Below, one piece after another: positions 33,040 through 40,992 of a stretch of DNA of 64,000 bases (position 1 is its first letter; each line of letters begins with the position of its first letter). Origin of the DNA: GCA-003244245 sp035606945 (GTDB lineage Bacteria; Actinomycetota; Actinomycetes; Mycobacteriales; Pseudonocardiaceae); the NCBI GenBank assembly GCA_035606945.1, contig DATNDR010000115.1, forward strand, positions 21,233 to 85,232. Reading direction: 5' to 3'. The notes under the pieces are model-generated. The model made no database searches. It was not told the DNA's origin and saw only the letters and a program-made list of their open reading frames with translations. A program made the position numbers and the translations under genes.

Positions 33040-33087
33040 CGCTGCTACCCCACCCGGTGCAGTCACGCCCCGGGTGGGGTAGCAGCG
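33040..33087 (-). terminator. strong hairpin at the def stop codon
   Basis: A perfect 18-bp stem: CGCTGCTACCCCACCCGG (33040-33057) against CCGGGTGGGGTAGCAGCG (33070-33087), loop of 12 bases. The def stop codon (33063-33065) is inside the loop, so the last codons of def are part of the stem. Because the stem overlaps the coding region, it may also affect mRNA stability. It is probably the transcription terminator of def. Confidence 0.75.
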
Positions 33088-33629
33088 GGATCCCAAGCCA
33101 GGCCGGGGATCCCCCAGCCTTGTGCTTTGAGCATTTTTTTCGCTTCGCGGGCGTGCCGGCCGACCAGCCTGTTGAGGTAGAGGATGCCGTCGAGGTGGTC
33201 GGTTTCGTGCTGGAGGCAGCGGGCCAGCAAGCCGGTGCCCTCGACGCTGATCGGCGCCCCGTCGGCGTCGACCCCGGTGACCTCCGCCCAGCTGGCCCGA
33301 CCGGTGGGAAAGCCCTCGCCGGGCACCGACAGGCAGCCCTCCCAGTCATTGTCGGGGTCGGGCATCGTCTCCGGGCGCGGGCTGGTTTCCAGTACCGGGT
33401 TGACCACCACACCCCGGTATCTGACGTCGTGCGCATCTGTGCAGTCGTAGACGAACACCCGCAAGTCCACCCCGATCTGGTTGGCTGCGAGCCCGACGCC
33501 CTCGGCTGCGGCCATCGTGTCGAACATGTCATCGACGAGGGTGTGCAGCTCAGTACCGAACTCCGTGACCAGCCTGGTGGGGGTGTACAGCACGGGGTCA
33601 CCCACGATGCGAATCGGACGAACAGCCAT
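33063..33629 (-). CDS. def: peptide deformylase
   Basis: A 188-aa metalloenzyme that removes the N-formyl group of nascent proteins. The three signature motifs are present: GVGLAANQIG (motif 1, near residue 46), EGCLSVPG (motif 2 with the metal Cys) and QHETDHLDG (motif 3 with both metal His). The ATG at 33629 is preferred over an in-frame TTG at 33638. The last residues (DPAATPPGA) are encoded by a strong hairpin. It is divergent from the DUF3263 gene, as in mycobacteria. Confidence 0.95.
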   Translation of the reverse strand: MAVRPIRIVGDPVLYTPTRLVTEFGTELHTLVDDMFDTMAAAEGVGLAANQIGVDLRVFVYDCTDAHDVRYRGVVVNPVLETSPRPETMPDPDNDWEGCLSVPGEGFPTGRASWAEVTGVDADGAPISVEGTGLLARCLQHETDHLDGILYLNRLVGRHAREAKKMLKAQGWGIPGLAWDPAATPPGA

Positions 33630-33776
33630 GATGGCCAACAGTAATCAGCGCCGTCGCCGCCGCGATCGCTGGGGAGTCCCGGGGCGTCAGCGCCGTATCC
33701 GCGCCACCGCGTGATTGAATGCCGCCAGAATCACACGACTGTGATTCGCCGGAATGGCGCGGGAGCGAGGAAAACG

Positions 33777-34073
33777 ATGGACGCCGCACAGGCGCTGGAC
33801 CCGATCGACGACCAGCCCGGGGGGCTGAGCCGCCAAGAACACGAGATGTTGGCCTTCGAGCGGCAGTGGTGGCGTTACGCGGGAGCCAAAGAGCAGGCCA
33901 TCCGGGAGCAGTTCGGCATCTCCGCCACCCGCTACTACCAGACGCTCAACGACGTGATCGACCGGCCGGAGGCGCTTGCCACGGATCCGATGCTGGTCAA
34001 GCGGTTGCGGCGGCTGCGATCGGGTCGGCAGCGCGCACGGGCCGCCCGCCGGCTCGGTGTCGATCCGAAGTAG
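33777..34073 (+). CDS. DUF3263 family protein
   Basis: A 98-aa protein with the DUF3263 pattern FERQWWRYAGAKEQAIREQF and SATRYYQTLNDVIDRPEAL, looking like a small helix-turn-helix fold. ATG 33777 has GAGG a few bases upstream. It is followed after three bases by the LytR_C gene. The pair with divergent def is conserved in mycobacteria and relatives. Function is unknown. Confidence 0.88.
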   Translation: MDAAQALDPIDDQPGGLSRQEHEMLAFERQWWRYAGAKEQAIREQFGISATRYYQTLNDVIDRPEALATDPMLVKRLRRLRSGRQRARAARRLGVDPK

Positions 34074-34076
34074 TTC

Positions 34077-34679
34077 ATGAGCACGCCGAACAAGCCCGGT
34101 AGCCGCCGGAAGCGCACCGCTGGAGTGGCGCTGATCGCGCTTGCGGTCATGGCGGCCACGATCGGTGTGGTGCTGGCGCTCACCCGCGGGGGTCAGCTCA
34201 AGGCGACCGGGCCCTCGACATCCATCTCGGCTCAACCGCTGCCGCCGCCGCGCCCCACCGCCATCCCCTTCCCGCCGCCGGTGATCTCTACTACGGCCCA
34301 AACGCCGGTAGTCATCCCGCCCGCGGTCCCCGAGCCCGCGCCCGCGGAGGCCGCTCCTCTTGAGCAAGCTGTTCCGGCCAACGGGAAGGGAGCCAGCCGC
34401 GGCGAGGTCAGGATCTACAACAACAGCACCATCCGCGGATTGGCGGCGCGGGCCGCTCGGGATCTCAGCGCCGCCGGTTGGACGGTGGTGGAGGTTGGCA
34501 ACTACCCGTGGGGAATCATCCCGACGACCACCGTGTACTACCAGGAGGACACCGACCAGCGGGCTGGTGCCGAGGCGATCGCATCTGAGTTCGGCATGCG
34601 CGCTGAGCCCCGGTTCCCCGGCATCGCCAACGCCAGTCCCGGCCTTATCGTGATTGTGACCAACGATTACCGCACCTGA
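34077..34679 (+). CDS. LytR C-terminal domain membrane protein
   Basis: A 200-aa single-pass protein. A basic N-terminus is followed by the membrane helix TAGVALIALAVMAATIGVVL (about 14-35), a Pro-rich linker of about 60 residues and a C-terminal LytR_C domain (VRIYNNSTIRGLAARAARDL, GNYPWGIIPTTTVYY, VIVTNDY). Such proteins lie outside the membrane facing the wall and relate to the C-terminal part of LCP wall-polymer ligases, without the LCP domain here. Confidence 0.86.
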   Translation: MSTPNKPGSRRKRTAGVALIALAVMAATIGVVLALTRGGQLKATGPSTSISAQPLPPPRPTAIPFPPPVISTTAQTPVVIPPAVPEPAPAEAAPLEQAVPANGKGASRGEVRIYNNSTIRGLAARAARDLSAAGWTVVEVGNYPWGIIPTTTVYYQEDTDQRAGAEAIASEFGMRAEPRFPGIANASPGLIVIVTNDYRT

Positions 34680-34692
34680 GAACGGGACACCC

Positions 34693-35733
34693 ATGACCGA
34701 CATCCCCCGGCTATGGGTCCGTCATGAGGTGCGGTGCACCGAACGTCGCGCGCCCATCGTGCCAGCAGACGCTCGACTCCTCGTCGACAGCGGTATCCCG
34801 GTGACAGTCGAGGACTCGCCGCAGCGGGTGTGCCCGATTGCGGACTACGCCGCGGCCGGCTGCCGGATCGCCGAGCCGGGCAGCTGGGTCGATGCGCCGG
34901 ATGACGAGTTCATCGTCGGGTTGAAGGAGCTGCCGGCTACGCCGGCGGCGTTGCGTCACCGGCACGTGTTCTTCGGCCACGCCTACAAAGGGCAGCGCGG
35001 TGCGCGGCAGCTGTTGCAGCGGTTCACTGCGGGTGGCGGCACGCTGTTCGACCTGGAGTACCTGGTGGATGCCCGGGGTCATCGGCTCGTCGCGTTCGGC
35101 TATTGGGCCGGCTACGTCGGCGCCGCGCTTGCGGTGCTGCACCACCGCGGGCAGCTCAGCTCGCCGTTGCAGCCGCTGACGAGGGAGTCACTGGACGCTG
35201 CGTTGACCCGGCCGGGTCGGGGCAAGCCACCCAGGGCACTGGTCATCGGCGCATTCGGGCGCTGCGGGCGCGGCGCGCGGGCTGCCCTCGTCACCGCCGG
35301 CATCCCGACCTCCTGCTGGGGTCTTGACGAAACGTCGGAGCTGGACCGGGCGGCCCTGCTCGAGCACGACATCTTGATCAACACCGTGCTGATCACCGCG
35401 CCGGTAGCGCCCTTCCTGATCCCGGCAGATCTGGATGACCCAGCGCGCCGCCTGGCCGTTATCTGCGACGTCACCTGCGATGTGACGTCGGCCTGCAACA
35501 TGCTGCCCATCAATGACCGCACCACCAGTTGGTCTGCGCCCGCACGCCGGCTGCGTGCAGAGCCCCGACCGCTGGACATCATCGCCATCGACAACCTGCC
35601 CGCACTGCTGCCCCGCGAAGCGAGCATCGGCTTCTCGGCCGACCTGCTCCCGCACCTGAGGTCGGTGGGCGCCTCGGCGCCGTGGCAGCGCTGCCGCCAG
35701 TCGTTCCACCTGGAGCTGGCCCGCGCCGGCTAG
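34693..35733 (+). CDS. saccharopine dehydrogenase-like (NAD, L-lysine-forming type)
   Basis: A 346-aa protein of the alanine dehydrogenase/saccharopine dehydrogenase (LYS1) family. The N-terminal domain has LWVRHEVRCTERRAPIVPAD, with the Arg and Glu residues of lysine-forming saccharopine dehydrogenase, and FFGHAYKGQ in the middle. The NAD-binding part has ALVIGAFGRCGRGARAAL and the C-terminal ICDVTCDVTSACNMLP. In fungi the enzyme makes lysine; in bacteria its role is often unclear and may be degradation. It is convergent with the AAA ATPase, with overlapping stops in one CTAG. Confidence 0.82.
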   Translation: MTDIPRLWVRHEVRCTERRAPIVPADARLLVDSGIPVTVEDSPQRVCPIADYAAAGCRIAEPGSWVDAPDDEFIVGLKELPATPAALRHRHVFFGHAYKGQRGARQLLQRFTAGGGTLFDLEYLVDARGHRLVAFGYWAGYVGAALAVLHHRGQLSSPLQPLTRESLDAALTRPGRGKPPRALVIGAFGRCGRGARAALVTAGIPTSCWGLDETSELDRAALLEHDILINTVLITAPVAPFLIPADLDDPARRLAVICDVTCDVTSACNMLPINDRTTSWSAPARRLRAEPRPLDIIAIDNLPALLPREASIGFSADLLPHLRSVGASAPWQRCRQSFHLELARAG

Positions 35734-37928
35734 CCGCGAGCGTCTGCGTAACGGGCCAGGTCCGCGAGCTGGATCGGGTCCAGCGAGGGGCGGACGGCGC
35801 GGCGGGCAGCGGCCAGCTGCGTCGCGGTCACCTCGGTGGCATCCAGGGACTGCCGCATCGCGGTCAACGCGGCCTCGCGGATCAGTGCCGCGCAATCCGC
35901 CGCGGAGTAACCGTCCAGCTCCGCGGCGAGTGCGTCGAGATCGACGTCAGCGGCCAGCGGAGTGTTGCGCGCCGCGGCCTTCAAGATGGCGCCGCGGGCT
36001 GGCGCGTCCGGCGGCGGCACGTACACCAGCCGCTCCAGCCGGCCGGGTCGCAGGAGTGCGGGGTCGATGAGCTCGGGCCGGTTGGTGGCGCCGAGCACGA
36101 CCACGTCACGCATCGGCTCCACCCCGTCCAGCTCGGTGAGCAGCGCGGCGACCACCCGGTCGGTCACACCGGCGCCTCCAGCGCCTGGGGACCCGCCGCG
36201 GCGGGGAGCCAGCGCGTCGACCTCGTCGAGGAACACCAGTGCAGGGGCGGCATCGGTGGCCCGCCGGAACAGTTCGCGCACCGCCCGTTCCGATTCGCCG
36301 ACCCACTTGTCCAGCAGCTCGGCACCTTTGACGGAGAACACGTTCAGCGCGCCGGACCCGGCCAGGGCCCGGACCAGGAAGGTCTTGCCGCAGCCGGGAG
36401 GGCCGTAGAGCAACACCCCGCGGGGCGGGTCGACGCCGAGGCGGATGAACGAATCGGGATAGCGCAGCGGCCACAACACCGCCTCGGTGAGCGCCTGCTT
36501 GGCCTGCGCCAGGTCGCCGACCTCGTCCAGGGTCAGTCCACCGGTGCTGATGGTGTTCGAGGTGGACATCGAGATGGGCCGCACGGTGTCCAGCGCGCCG
36601 ACCAGGTCCTGCTTGGTGATCGTCAGGTCGGTTCCGGGCTGGGCTGCGTGGCGCAGCGCGGCCTGCACCGCGGCCTCCCGCCGCAACGCGACGAGGTCGG
36701 CTGCGACAAAACCCGGGGTGCGCTCGCCCACGGTGGCCAGATCGACGTCGGTAGCCAGCGGCACCGCGCTGAGCAGCACCCGGAGCAGCCCGGTGCGGGT
36801 GCGCGCACCGGGCAGCGGTATCGACAGCTCGCGATCGACCAGGTCCGGCGCCCGTAACCGGGGATCCACCGACTCCGGGTGCGCGGTGGTGACGACCAGC
36901 GCGACGCGGTCCAGCGCGGGCACCAGCGCGTCGAGCACGACGGTGGCCAGCGGCGGTGGGTCGGTGGCCGGAAGCAGCGCCTCGACGTCAGTGATCAGCA
37001 GCACGCTGGGCTGCCGCTGCTGCGCCGCGGAGATTGCGTCGTACACCTGCTGGGCAGCGTCGCCCGGCTGGCGCGCAGCTGCGCTCGGGGCGGCGAGCTC
37101 GACTAAGTGCGCTGCGGCTTCGCGGGCCACCGCGCGCACCATGGTGGCCTTGCCGACACCCTCGGGTCCATGTACCGCGACGCCGAGGCGGGCGCTGGCG
37201 CCGAGCCTGCGCAGCAGGTCGGGGCGGCGAAAGGTGAGCTCGAACCACTCGGCCAGCCGCCGGGCGGCATCCTGGGCGCCCACCAGGTCGGCCACCGCCG
37301 GCACTGGCAGCTCCGGGGACGCGACGCTCGGCGGCTGCCCTGGCTGCCCTGGTTGGTTTGCGGTCCGCTGGCCGTCCCGCCAACCGATCACCGTGGACGG
37401 GTGCGGGGCGACAGGCCCGGCCGGATCGGTGGCCGTCACGGTGAGCAGCTCGCTGGTCCAGCTGATCCCGATTGCGGTGGCCAGCCTGCTGCGCACGGTG
37501 GTGGCATCGGCGTCTGATCCAGGCGCTACGTCCTGCGGCAGCAGCGACACAGCATCCCCCGTGGTGAGGACCTTGCCGGCCAGCGCAAGCCGCAGCGTCT
37601 CCGGGCTGACAGTGCGGCTGACCAGTGCAGATGCGGCAACGGTGATCGAGCGTGCGGCGGCCACCTGCACCGGCGCGGCCACCACCTCCGACCCGTCGGT
37701 CAGCCCCACGTTGGACAGTGTCAGGTCGTCGAGCAGCGCGATGCCCGGGGCGGTATGCCCGGCCGCCGCCAGCGCGGCAGTGGATCGGGCGCCGGTCAGC
37801 CGCACCGCGTCCCACGGCCGCAACCCCAGCGCGTCGAGCACCTCAGGGTGTAGCCGCACCACGCCCCGCCGGGCGTCCACCGCGGAAGTGCTGAGCCGGG
37901 CGGTCAGCGTGATCTGCGGCGCGCTCAC
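35730..37928 (-). CDS. CDC48/VCP-like tandem AAA ATPase
   Basis: A 732-aa protein with an N-terminal double-psi-barrel-like substrate domain (about 1-190; RGVVRLHPEVLDALGLRPWD) and two AAA modules. The first has a degenerate Walker A, GPEGVGKATM, near residue 250. The second is canonical: GPPGCGKTFLV near 495, Walker B VFLDEVDALA near 560, and the sensor GATNRPELIDPALLRPGR. This is the layout of the mycobacterial protein next to pssA (Rv0435c). GTG 37928 is the start. It probably unfolds or disassembles protein complexes. Confidence 0.93.
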   Translation of the reverse strand: MSAPQITLTARLSTSAVDARRGVVRLHPEVLDALGLRPWDAVRLTGARSTAALAAAGHTAPGIALLDDLTLSNVGLTDGSEVVAAPVQVAAARSITVAASALVSRTVSPETLRLALAGKVLTTGDAVSLLPQDVAPGSDADATTVRSRLATAIGISWTSELLTVTATDPAGPVAPHPSTVIGWRDGQRTANQPGQPGQPPSVASPELPVPAVADLVGAQDAARRLAEWFELTFRRPDLLRRLGASARLGVAVHGPEGVGKATMVRAVAREAAAHLVELAAPSAAARQPGDAAQQVYDAISAAQQRQPSVLLITDVEALLPATDPPPLATVVLDALVPALDRVALVVTTAHPESVDPRLRAPDLVDRELSIPLPGARTRTGLLRVLLSAVPLATDVDLATVGERTPGFVAADLVALRREAAVQAALRHAAQPGTDLTITKQDLVGALDTVRPISMSTSNTISTGGLTLDEVGDLAQAKQALTEAVLWPLRYPDSFIRLGVDPPRGVLLYGPPGCGKTFLVRALAGSGALNVFSVKGAELLDKWVGESERAVRELFRRATDAAPALVFLDEVDALAPRRGGSPGAGGAGVTDRVVAALLTELDGVEPMRDVVVLGATNRPELIDPALLRPGRLERLVYVPPPDAPARGAILKAAARNTPLAADVDLDALAAELDGYSAADCAALIREAALTAMRQSLDATEVTATQLAAARRAVRPSLDPIQLADLARYADARG

Positions 37929-37955
37929 GACGTCCGAGCCTACGGCGCTGTTCTA

Positions 37956-38009
37956 AGCGCGACACAGGGGACGCAAGAGCGCGACACGCGGTGCAGGAGA
38001 GCGCGACAC
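37956..38009. repeat. three direct repeats of AGCGCGACAC at exactly 22-bp spacing
   Basis: The ten-base unit occurs at 37956-37965, 37978-37987 and 38000-38009. The 22-bp period is about two helical turns, so all three lie on the same face of the DNA. They are 28 bases upstream of the AAA ATPase start, in the 117-bp gap to OsmC, and could be a regulator array or a decayed tandem repeat. Confidence 0.6.
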
Positions 38010-38045
38010 GCGGGGGGGAGCCGGGGGGAGAGATAGAGAGGGGCG

Positions 38046-38438
38046 TCAGGGGCATTCGATGTCCACGGCGGGGGAGCGGCGCAGGGTGTTGGTGACGTAG
38101 CACAGCTTCTGCGCCATGGGCACCAACTGGCGCAGACCGTCCGGATCCGGCGCGTCGGCCTGCACCGACAGTCGGATCGCCGAGAAGCGTGGGCCGTCGT
38201 AGATGCCGGTCGTCCGCACTCGCAGGCCGGCTAGCTCGACGCCCCGCTTGCCGGCCGCATAGGCCATCGCCAGCGTGAAGCAGGACGCGATCGAGGCGAG
38301 CAGCAGTTCGGTGGGCTGCGGTCCCTGGTCGGTGCCGCCGACCGACTCCGGCTCGTCGACGATCAGCTCGAAGCGCCCGGCGGTCACCCGGCACCGCAGC
38401 CCGCCATCCCATGCCGCGTCCACCGAGCGAGTGTTCAT
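38046..38438 (-). CDS. OsmC-family protein
   Basis: A 130-aa OsmC/Ohr-fold protein. GPQPTELLLASIASCFTLAM near residue 40 holds the first reactive Cys, and MAQKLCYVTNTLRRSP near the end holds the second, the pair used by the family to reduce organic hydroperoxides. ATG 38438 has GAGG upstream. It has no operon partner. Confidence 0.9.
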   Translation of the reverse strand: MNTRSVDAAWDGGLRCRVTAGRFELIVDEPESVGGTDQGPQPTELLLASIASCFTLAMAYAAGKRGVELAGLRVRTTGIYDGPRFSAIRLSVQADAPDPDGLRQLVPMAQKLCYVTNTLRRSPAVDIECP

Positions 38439-38557
38439 CGGGGCCTCCTCAAGCTGCGAACGTGCCGCGTTGTATCAGCGTGCAACGCGACTGCAACGTG
38501 GCGGAGCACTGTGACCGCAACATTCATTCCAGCATCCCTGCCACCAGGAGGCCCTGG

Positions 38558-38908
38558 ATGACTGTTCCCCGGCCCCGCACCAACGAGCGGATCACGGCGC
38601 TGCGGTGCCTTCCCGGCTGCGCCGTGCAGCCAGCGGCGCGTCACCATCACGACCGGCTGCTCACCGTCGAGTTCGACATCGACGAGCTTCTCGAGCTCGT
38701 CGAGCTCGCGGTCACCTGGGGGGAGCTCGACTACTCCGGTGTCGGCGTAGTGCCTCCCGAGCAGTGGCTGGATTTCGCCGCCTGCCACGAGTGGCGCGAC
38801 CCGGATCGCGCGGCGCGTATCTTCAGCGTGGCCACCGACATCGCGCTGCGGCCCGGCGGCCGCCAGGCGGTTTACCCGCTCCTCGGCGAGGTCGCGACCG
38901 CGAGTTGA
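38558..38908 (+). CDS. hypothetical protein at the left edge of the island (116 aa)
   Basis: A 116-aa acidic protein from ATG 38558 with a strong AGGAGG site upstream. It shows a helical DIDELLELVELAVTWGELDY, then VGVVPPEQWLDFAACHEWRD and a short end GGRQAVYPLLGEV. No family is recognised. It is convergent with the AIR-synthase-like gene, ending 13 bases away, which suggests it entered with the island or marks its border. Confidence 0.6.
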   Translation: MTVPRPRTNERITALRCLPGCAVQPAARHHHDRLLTVEFDIDELLELVELAVTWGELDYSGVGVVPPEQWLDFAACHEWRDPDRAARIFSVATDIALRPGGRQAVYPLLGEVATAS

Positions 38909-38921
38909 GTTAGCCCGCACG

Positions 38922-39977
38922 TCACTGCCGGCTGCGCCGGCGATCGGGCCCCGGCCGGCTGAGCCGGCGATCGGGCCCCGGCCGGCTGAGCCGCGTGACG
39001 TCGTCGACCGCCAGGTCGAGCACGGTGGCGCAGTCACCTTCGAGTCGCAGCACCAGGCGCCCCGAGTCGTCGATCCGGCCCACCACGGCCGCGTGCAATC
39101 CGCGGTCCAGAAACGGCTGCGCGCAGTCCGCCTCGCGGCCGGGCGGGATGCAGAGCAGGAATCCGAAGCTCGGAAAGCAGGTCAGCCAGGCCGGCAACTC
39201 GATGCCTGCAGGTCTCGGCACCGCGTCCAGGTCGAGCACGACGCCGTGCTGCCCGCATTCCAGCAGCATCGCCAGCGACCCGACCAACCCGGCCATGCTG
39301 ATGTCCTTGGCCGCCACGCACGCCCCCGACTCGGCGAGCTCCGCGAACAGCCGCACGTCTCCCGCACATCGCGGACCACGCTCGGTGATGGCGGGGAAGA
39401 ACGGGAAGTCCGGGCGCATCTGGCCATCCAGCGCCGCGGCCACCAGCAGGCTCTGGCCGGCTCGCACGCGCGTCACCGACAGCGCCTGCCCGCGGGTGGT
39501 GCCGACACCGAAGGCCGACACCGCGGGTGGCCCGTCGTGCAGGGTGAGATGCCCACCGAGGATGGGCACGTCGTAGAGCTCGCCGGCCCGCCGCATCCCC
39601 AGCAGGACCACCCGGGCCACCTCCTCGGAGCCGACGATGGTGTCGACGATGCCCAGCGGCCGCGCACCCATCGCCGCCAGGTCATTGACGTTGGTGAGCA
39701 CCGCGGCGAAGCCGGCACCGTACGGGTCGGCAGCGACGAACGGCGGCCACAGCGCCTCCCCGCACGCCACTACCTGCCCACCCAGCGCATCCAACGCTGC
39801 GCCGTCGTCGCCCGGCCCGGAAATCCAGTCGGCCGTGCCCAGCACCTCGCTCACCAGCCCGATCGCCGCCTTGGCGCGCAGGCCGGGGTGGTTGCGCAAG
39901 ATCTGCACCAGCCTGCTCAACGTCGCCGGCGCGCCGGGCGTGCCCGGGGGGGTCACCTGCGCCATCGCGTCGGCCAT
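38922..39977 (-). CDS. AIR synthase-related protein (sll0787 / MSMEG_0567 C-terminal family)
   Basis: A 351-aa protein of the PurM/AIRS superfamily, in the branch that occurs in Nit1 clusters. The ATP-site acidic motif is WISGPGDDGAALD near residue 55; AVLTNVNDLAAMGARPLGIVD and GGHLTLHDGPPAVSAFGVG follow, then DISMAGLVGSLAMLLEC in the C-terminal domain. Relatives (PurM, HypE, SelD, ThiL) activate an oxygen with ATP and replace or remove it; HypE dehydrates a thiocarboxamide to a cyano group. In MSMEG_0567 this domain is fused to a GNAT domain; here the GNAT is a separate gene at 56297. A repeated Arg/Pro tail follows the domain. ATG 39977 has GGAGG upstream. Confidence 0.88.
   Translation of the reverse strand: MADAMAQVTPPGTPGAPATLSRLVQILRNHPGLRAKAAIGLVSEVLGTADWISGPGDDGAALDALGGQVVACGEALWPPFVAADPYGAGFAAVLTNVNDLAAMGARPLGIVDTIVGSEEVARVVLLGMRRAGELYDVPILGGHLTLHDGPPAVSAFGVGTTRGQALSVTRVRAGQSLLVAAALDGQMRPDFPFFPAITERGPRCAGDVRLFAELAESGACVAAKDISMAGLVGSLAMLLECGQHGVVLDLDAVPRPAGIELPAWLTCFPSFGFLLCIPPGREADCAQPFLDRGLHAAVVGRIDDSGRLVLRLEGDCATVLDLAVDDVTRLSRPGPDRRLSRPGPDRRRSRQ
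38936..38989 (-). repeat. 27-bp tandem duplication in the 3' end of the AIR-synthase-like gene
   Basis: Two perfect tandem copies of a 27-bp unit (38936-38962 and 38963-38989), plus a partial third. The unit is nine codons, so the frame is kept and the protein gains a repeated SRPGPDRR tail. It is a local duplication outside the enzyme domain. Confidence 0.8.
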
Positions 39978-40004
39978 CCGACCTCCCTCTCGACTGTTGT
40001 TTCC

Positions 40005-40028
40005 GATAGTAGGTGCATGCCCACTATC
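40005..40028. promoter_or_regulatory. inverted repeat in the divergent promoter of the left island operons
   Basis: GATAGTAGG (40005-40013) faces CCCACTATC (40020-40028), an inverted repeat matching 8 of 9 positions around a TGCATG-like centre. It lies between the AIR-synthase-like gene and the Cys-rich gene. Both arms contain -10-like hexamers (TACTAT on the minus strand, CACTAT on the plus strand), so a protein bound here could control both directions. Confidence 0.5.
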
Positions 40029-40104
40029 TGATCTAACATCGGGCGGTGCGCCGGCCGAGCTTTCTCCAGTTACCTGCCCTGCGCTCGGACCGGACGTTGG
40101 TGCC

Positions 40105-40992
40105 GTGACGGTGGCGCACCTGGCGAACCTGGTCCCCGGGCGTTACCGCGGAGTCGCGGTGGCCACCGTGCCGGGCCCGCTGGACGAGGCCGCCCTGCGC
40201 GCGCATTTGCTCGGCCGGGAGGCCTACCGCCGCACCCGTTTCCTCGTCGCGCGCCACGGCGAGCGCACCGCGGTGCTGCGGGTCACCAAAGCCTCGCAAG
40301 ACCAGCTGTTCAGCCCGCTGGTCGGGCTGGAGCTACTGGCCGGCCCGCAGGATTGCGCGTTCCTGCACCGCCCCGACGTGGACACCGCGATCCCGTCTGC
40401 GCTGGCTGCGGCGGCACGTGCCGGCGCACCCGGCGCCCGGGCCGTGGTGGTGCGCGGCCGCTACGAGCACATCAACTTCATCCTCAACCCCCGGCCCTGC
40501 CGGGTGATCGTGCGCGAGGTGGTCCCACCCGAGCCGGCCAAGTTGTTCGACCAGGCCCAGCGGGTGATCGCGGTGACCGAAGACCTGCCGCCGCTGGAGC
40601 TGGTGCGCGAGGTGGTGGACCTCACGGAGCTGGCCGGCACCCATCCGGCCGGGCACTACCTGCTGCCCTGCCGGGGCTGTGGGGTCACCGTCGCCGGCGC
40701 GAAGGTGTCCTACCTGGACGAGCGGCCGCCGCCGGCGGACTGGACGCTGCTGGGCTGCGAGCGGTCCCGGCAGATCCACCGCTGGTGCTACGGCTACGAG
40801 CCGCCCACGGTGGACTTCTGCCCGAAGCGGGATCCGGTGCCCGGCTTGCTCACCAAGTGCTGCCTGCAAGAGGAGCACATCGAAGCCGGCGACAGCTGGG
40901 TGTCGGTGCCCTGGGGATCCTCGCTGGACCAGGTCCGGGAGGCGCTGCGCCACCTGGCCCGCGCGCTGGAGCCGTCGTGGGCACCCGGCTGA
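40105..40992 (+). CDS. Cys-rich protein of unknown family, first gene of the lyase operon (295 aa)
   Basis: A 295-aa protein I do not recognise. It has a helical N-terminal region (LVPGRYRGVAVATVPG) and a middle section FLHRPDVDTAIPSALAAA. A C-terminal section has several Cys in suggestive positions: LPCRGCGVTV near 190, LGCERSRQIHRWCYG near 218, DFCPKRDP and KCCLQEEHIE near 245. The Cys pattern suggests a metal site. I chose GTG 40105; the frame is open upstream into the divergent region. It overlaps the next gene by 16 bases. Fixed linkage with the lyases suggests a pathway role. Confidence 0.65.
   Translation: MTVAHLANLVPGRYRGVAVATVPGPLDEAALRAHLLGREAYRRTRFLVARHGERTAVLRVTKASQDQLFSPLVGLELLAGPQDCAFLHRPDVDTAIPSALAAAARAGAPGARAVVVRGRYEHINFILNPRPCRVIVREVVPPEPAKLFDQAQRVIAVTEDLPPLELVREVVDLTELAGTHPAGHYLLPCRGCGVTVAGAKVSYLDERPPPADWTLLGCERSRQIHRWCYGYEPPTVDFCPKRDPVPGLLTKCCLQEEHIEAGDSWVSVPWGSSLDQVREALRHLARALEPSWAPG

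Noticed and set aside
37956..38009. CRISPR-like array
   Set aside because: Only three 10-bp units with 12-bp spacers; far too short for CRISPR repeats, and no cas genes are present.
39637..40104. Upstream extension of the Cys-rich protein
   Set aside because: The frame runs through the divergent AIR-synthase-like gene in antisense and the promoter palindrome; GTG 40105 is the first start after these.
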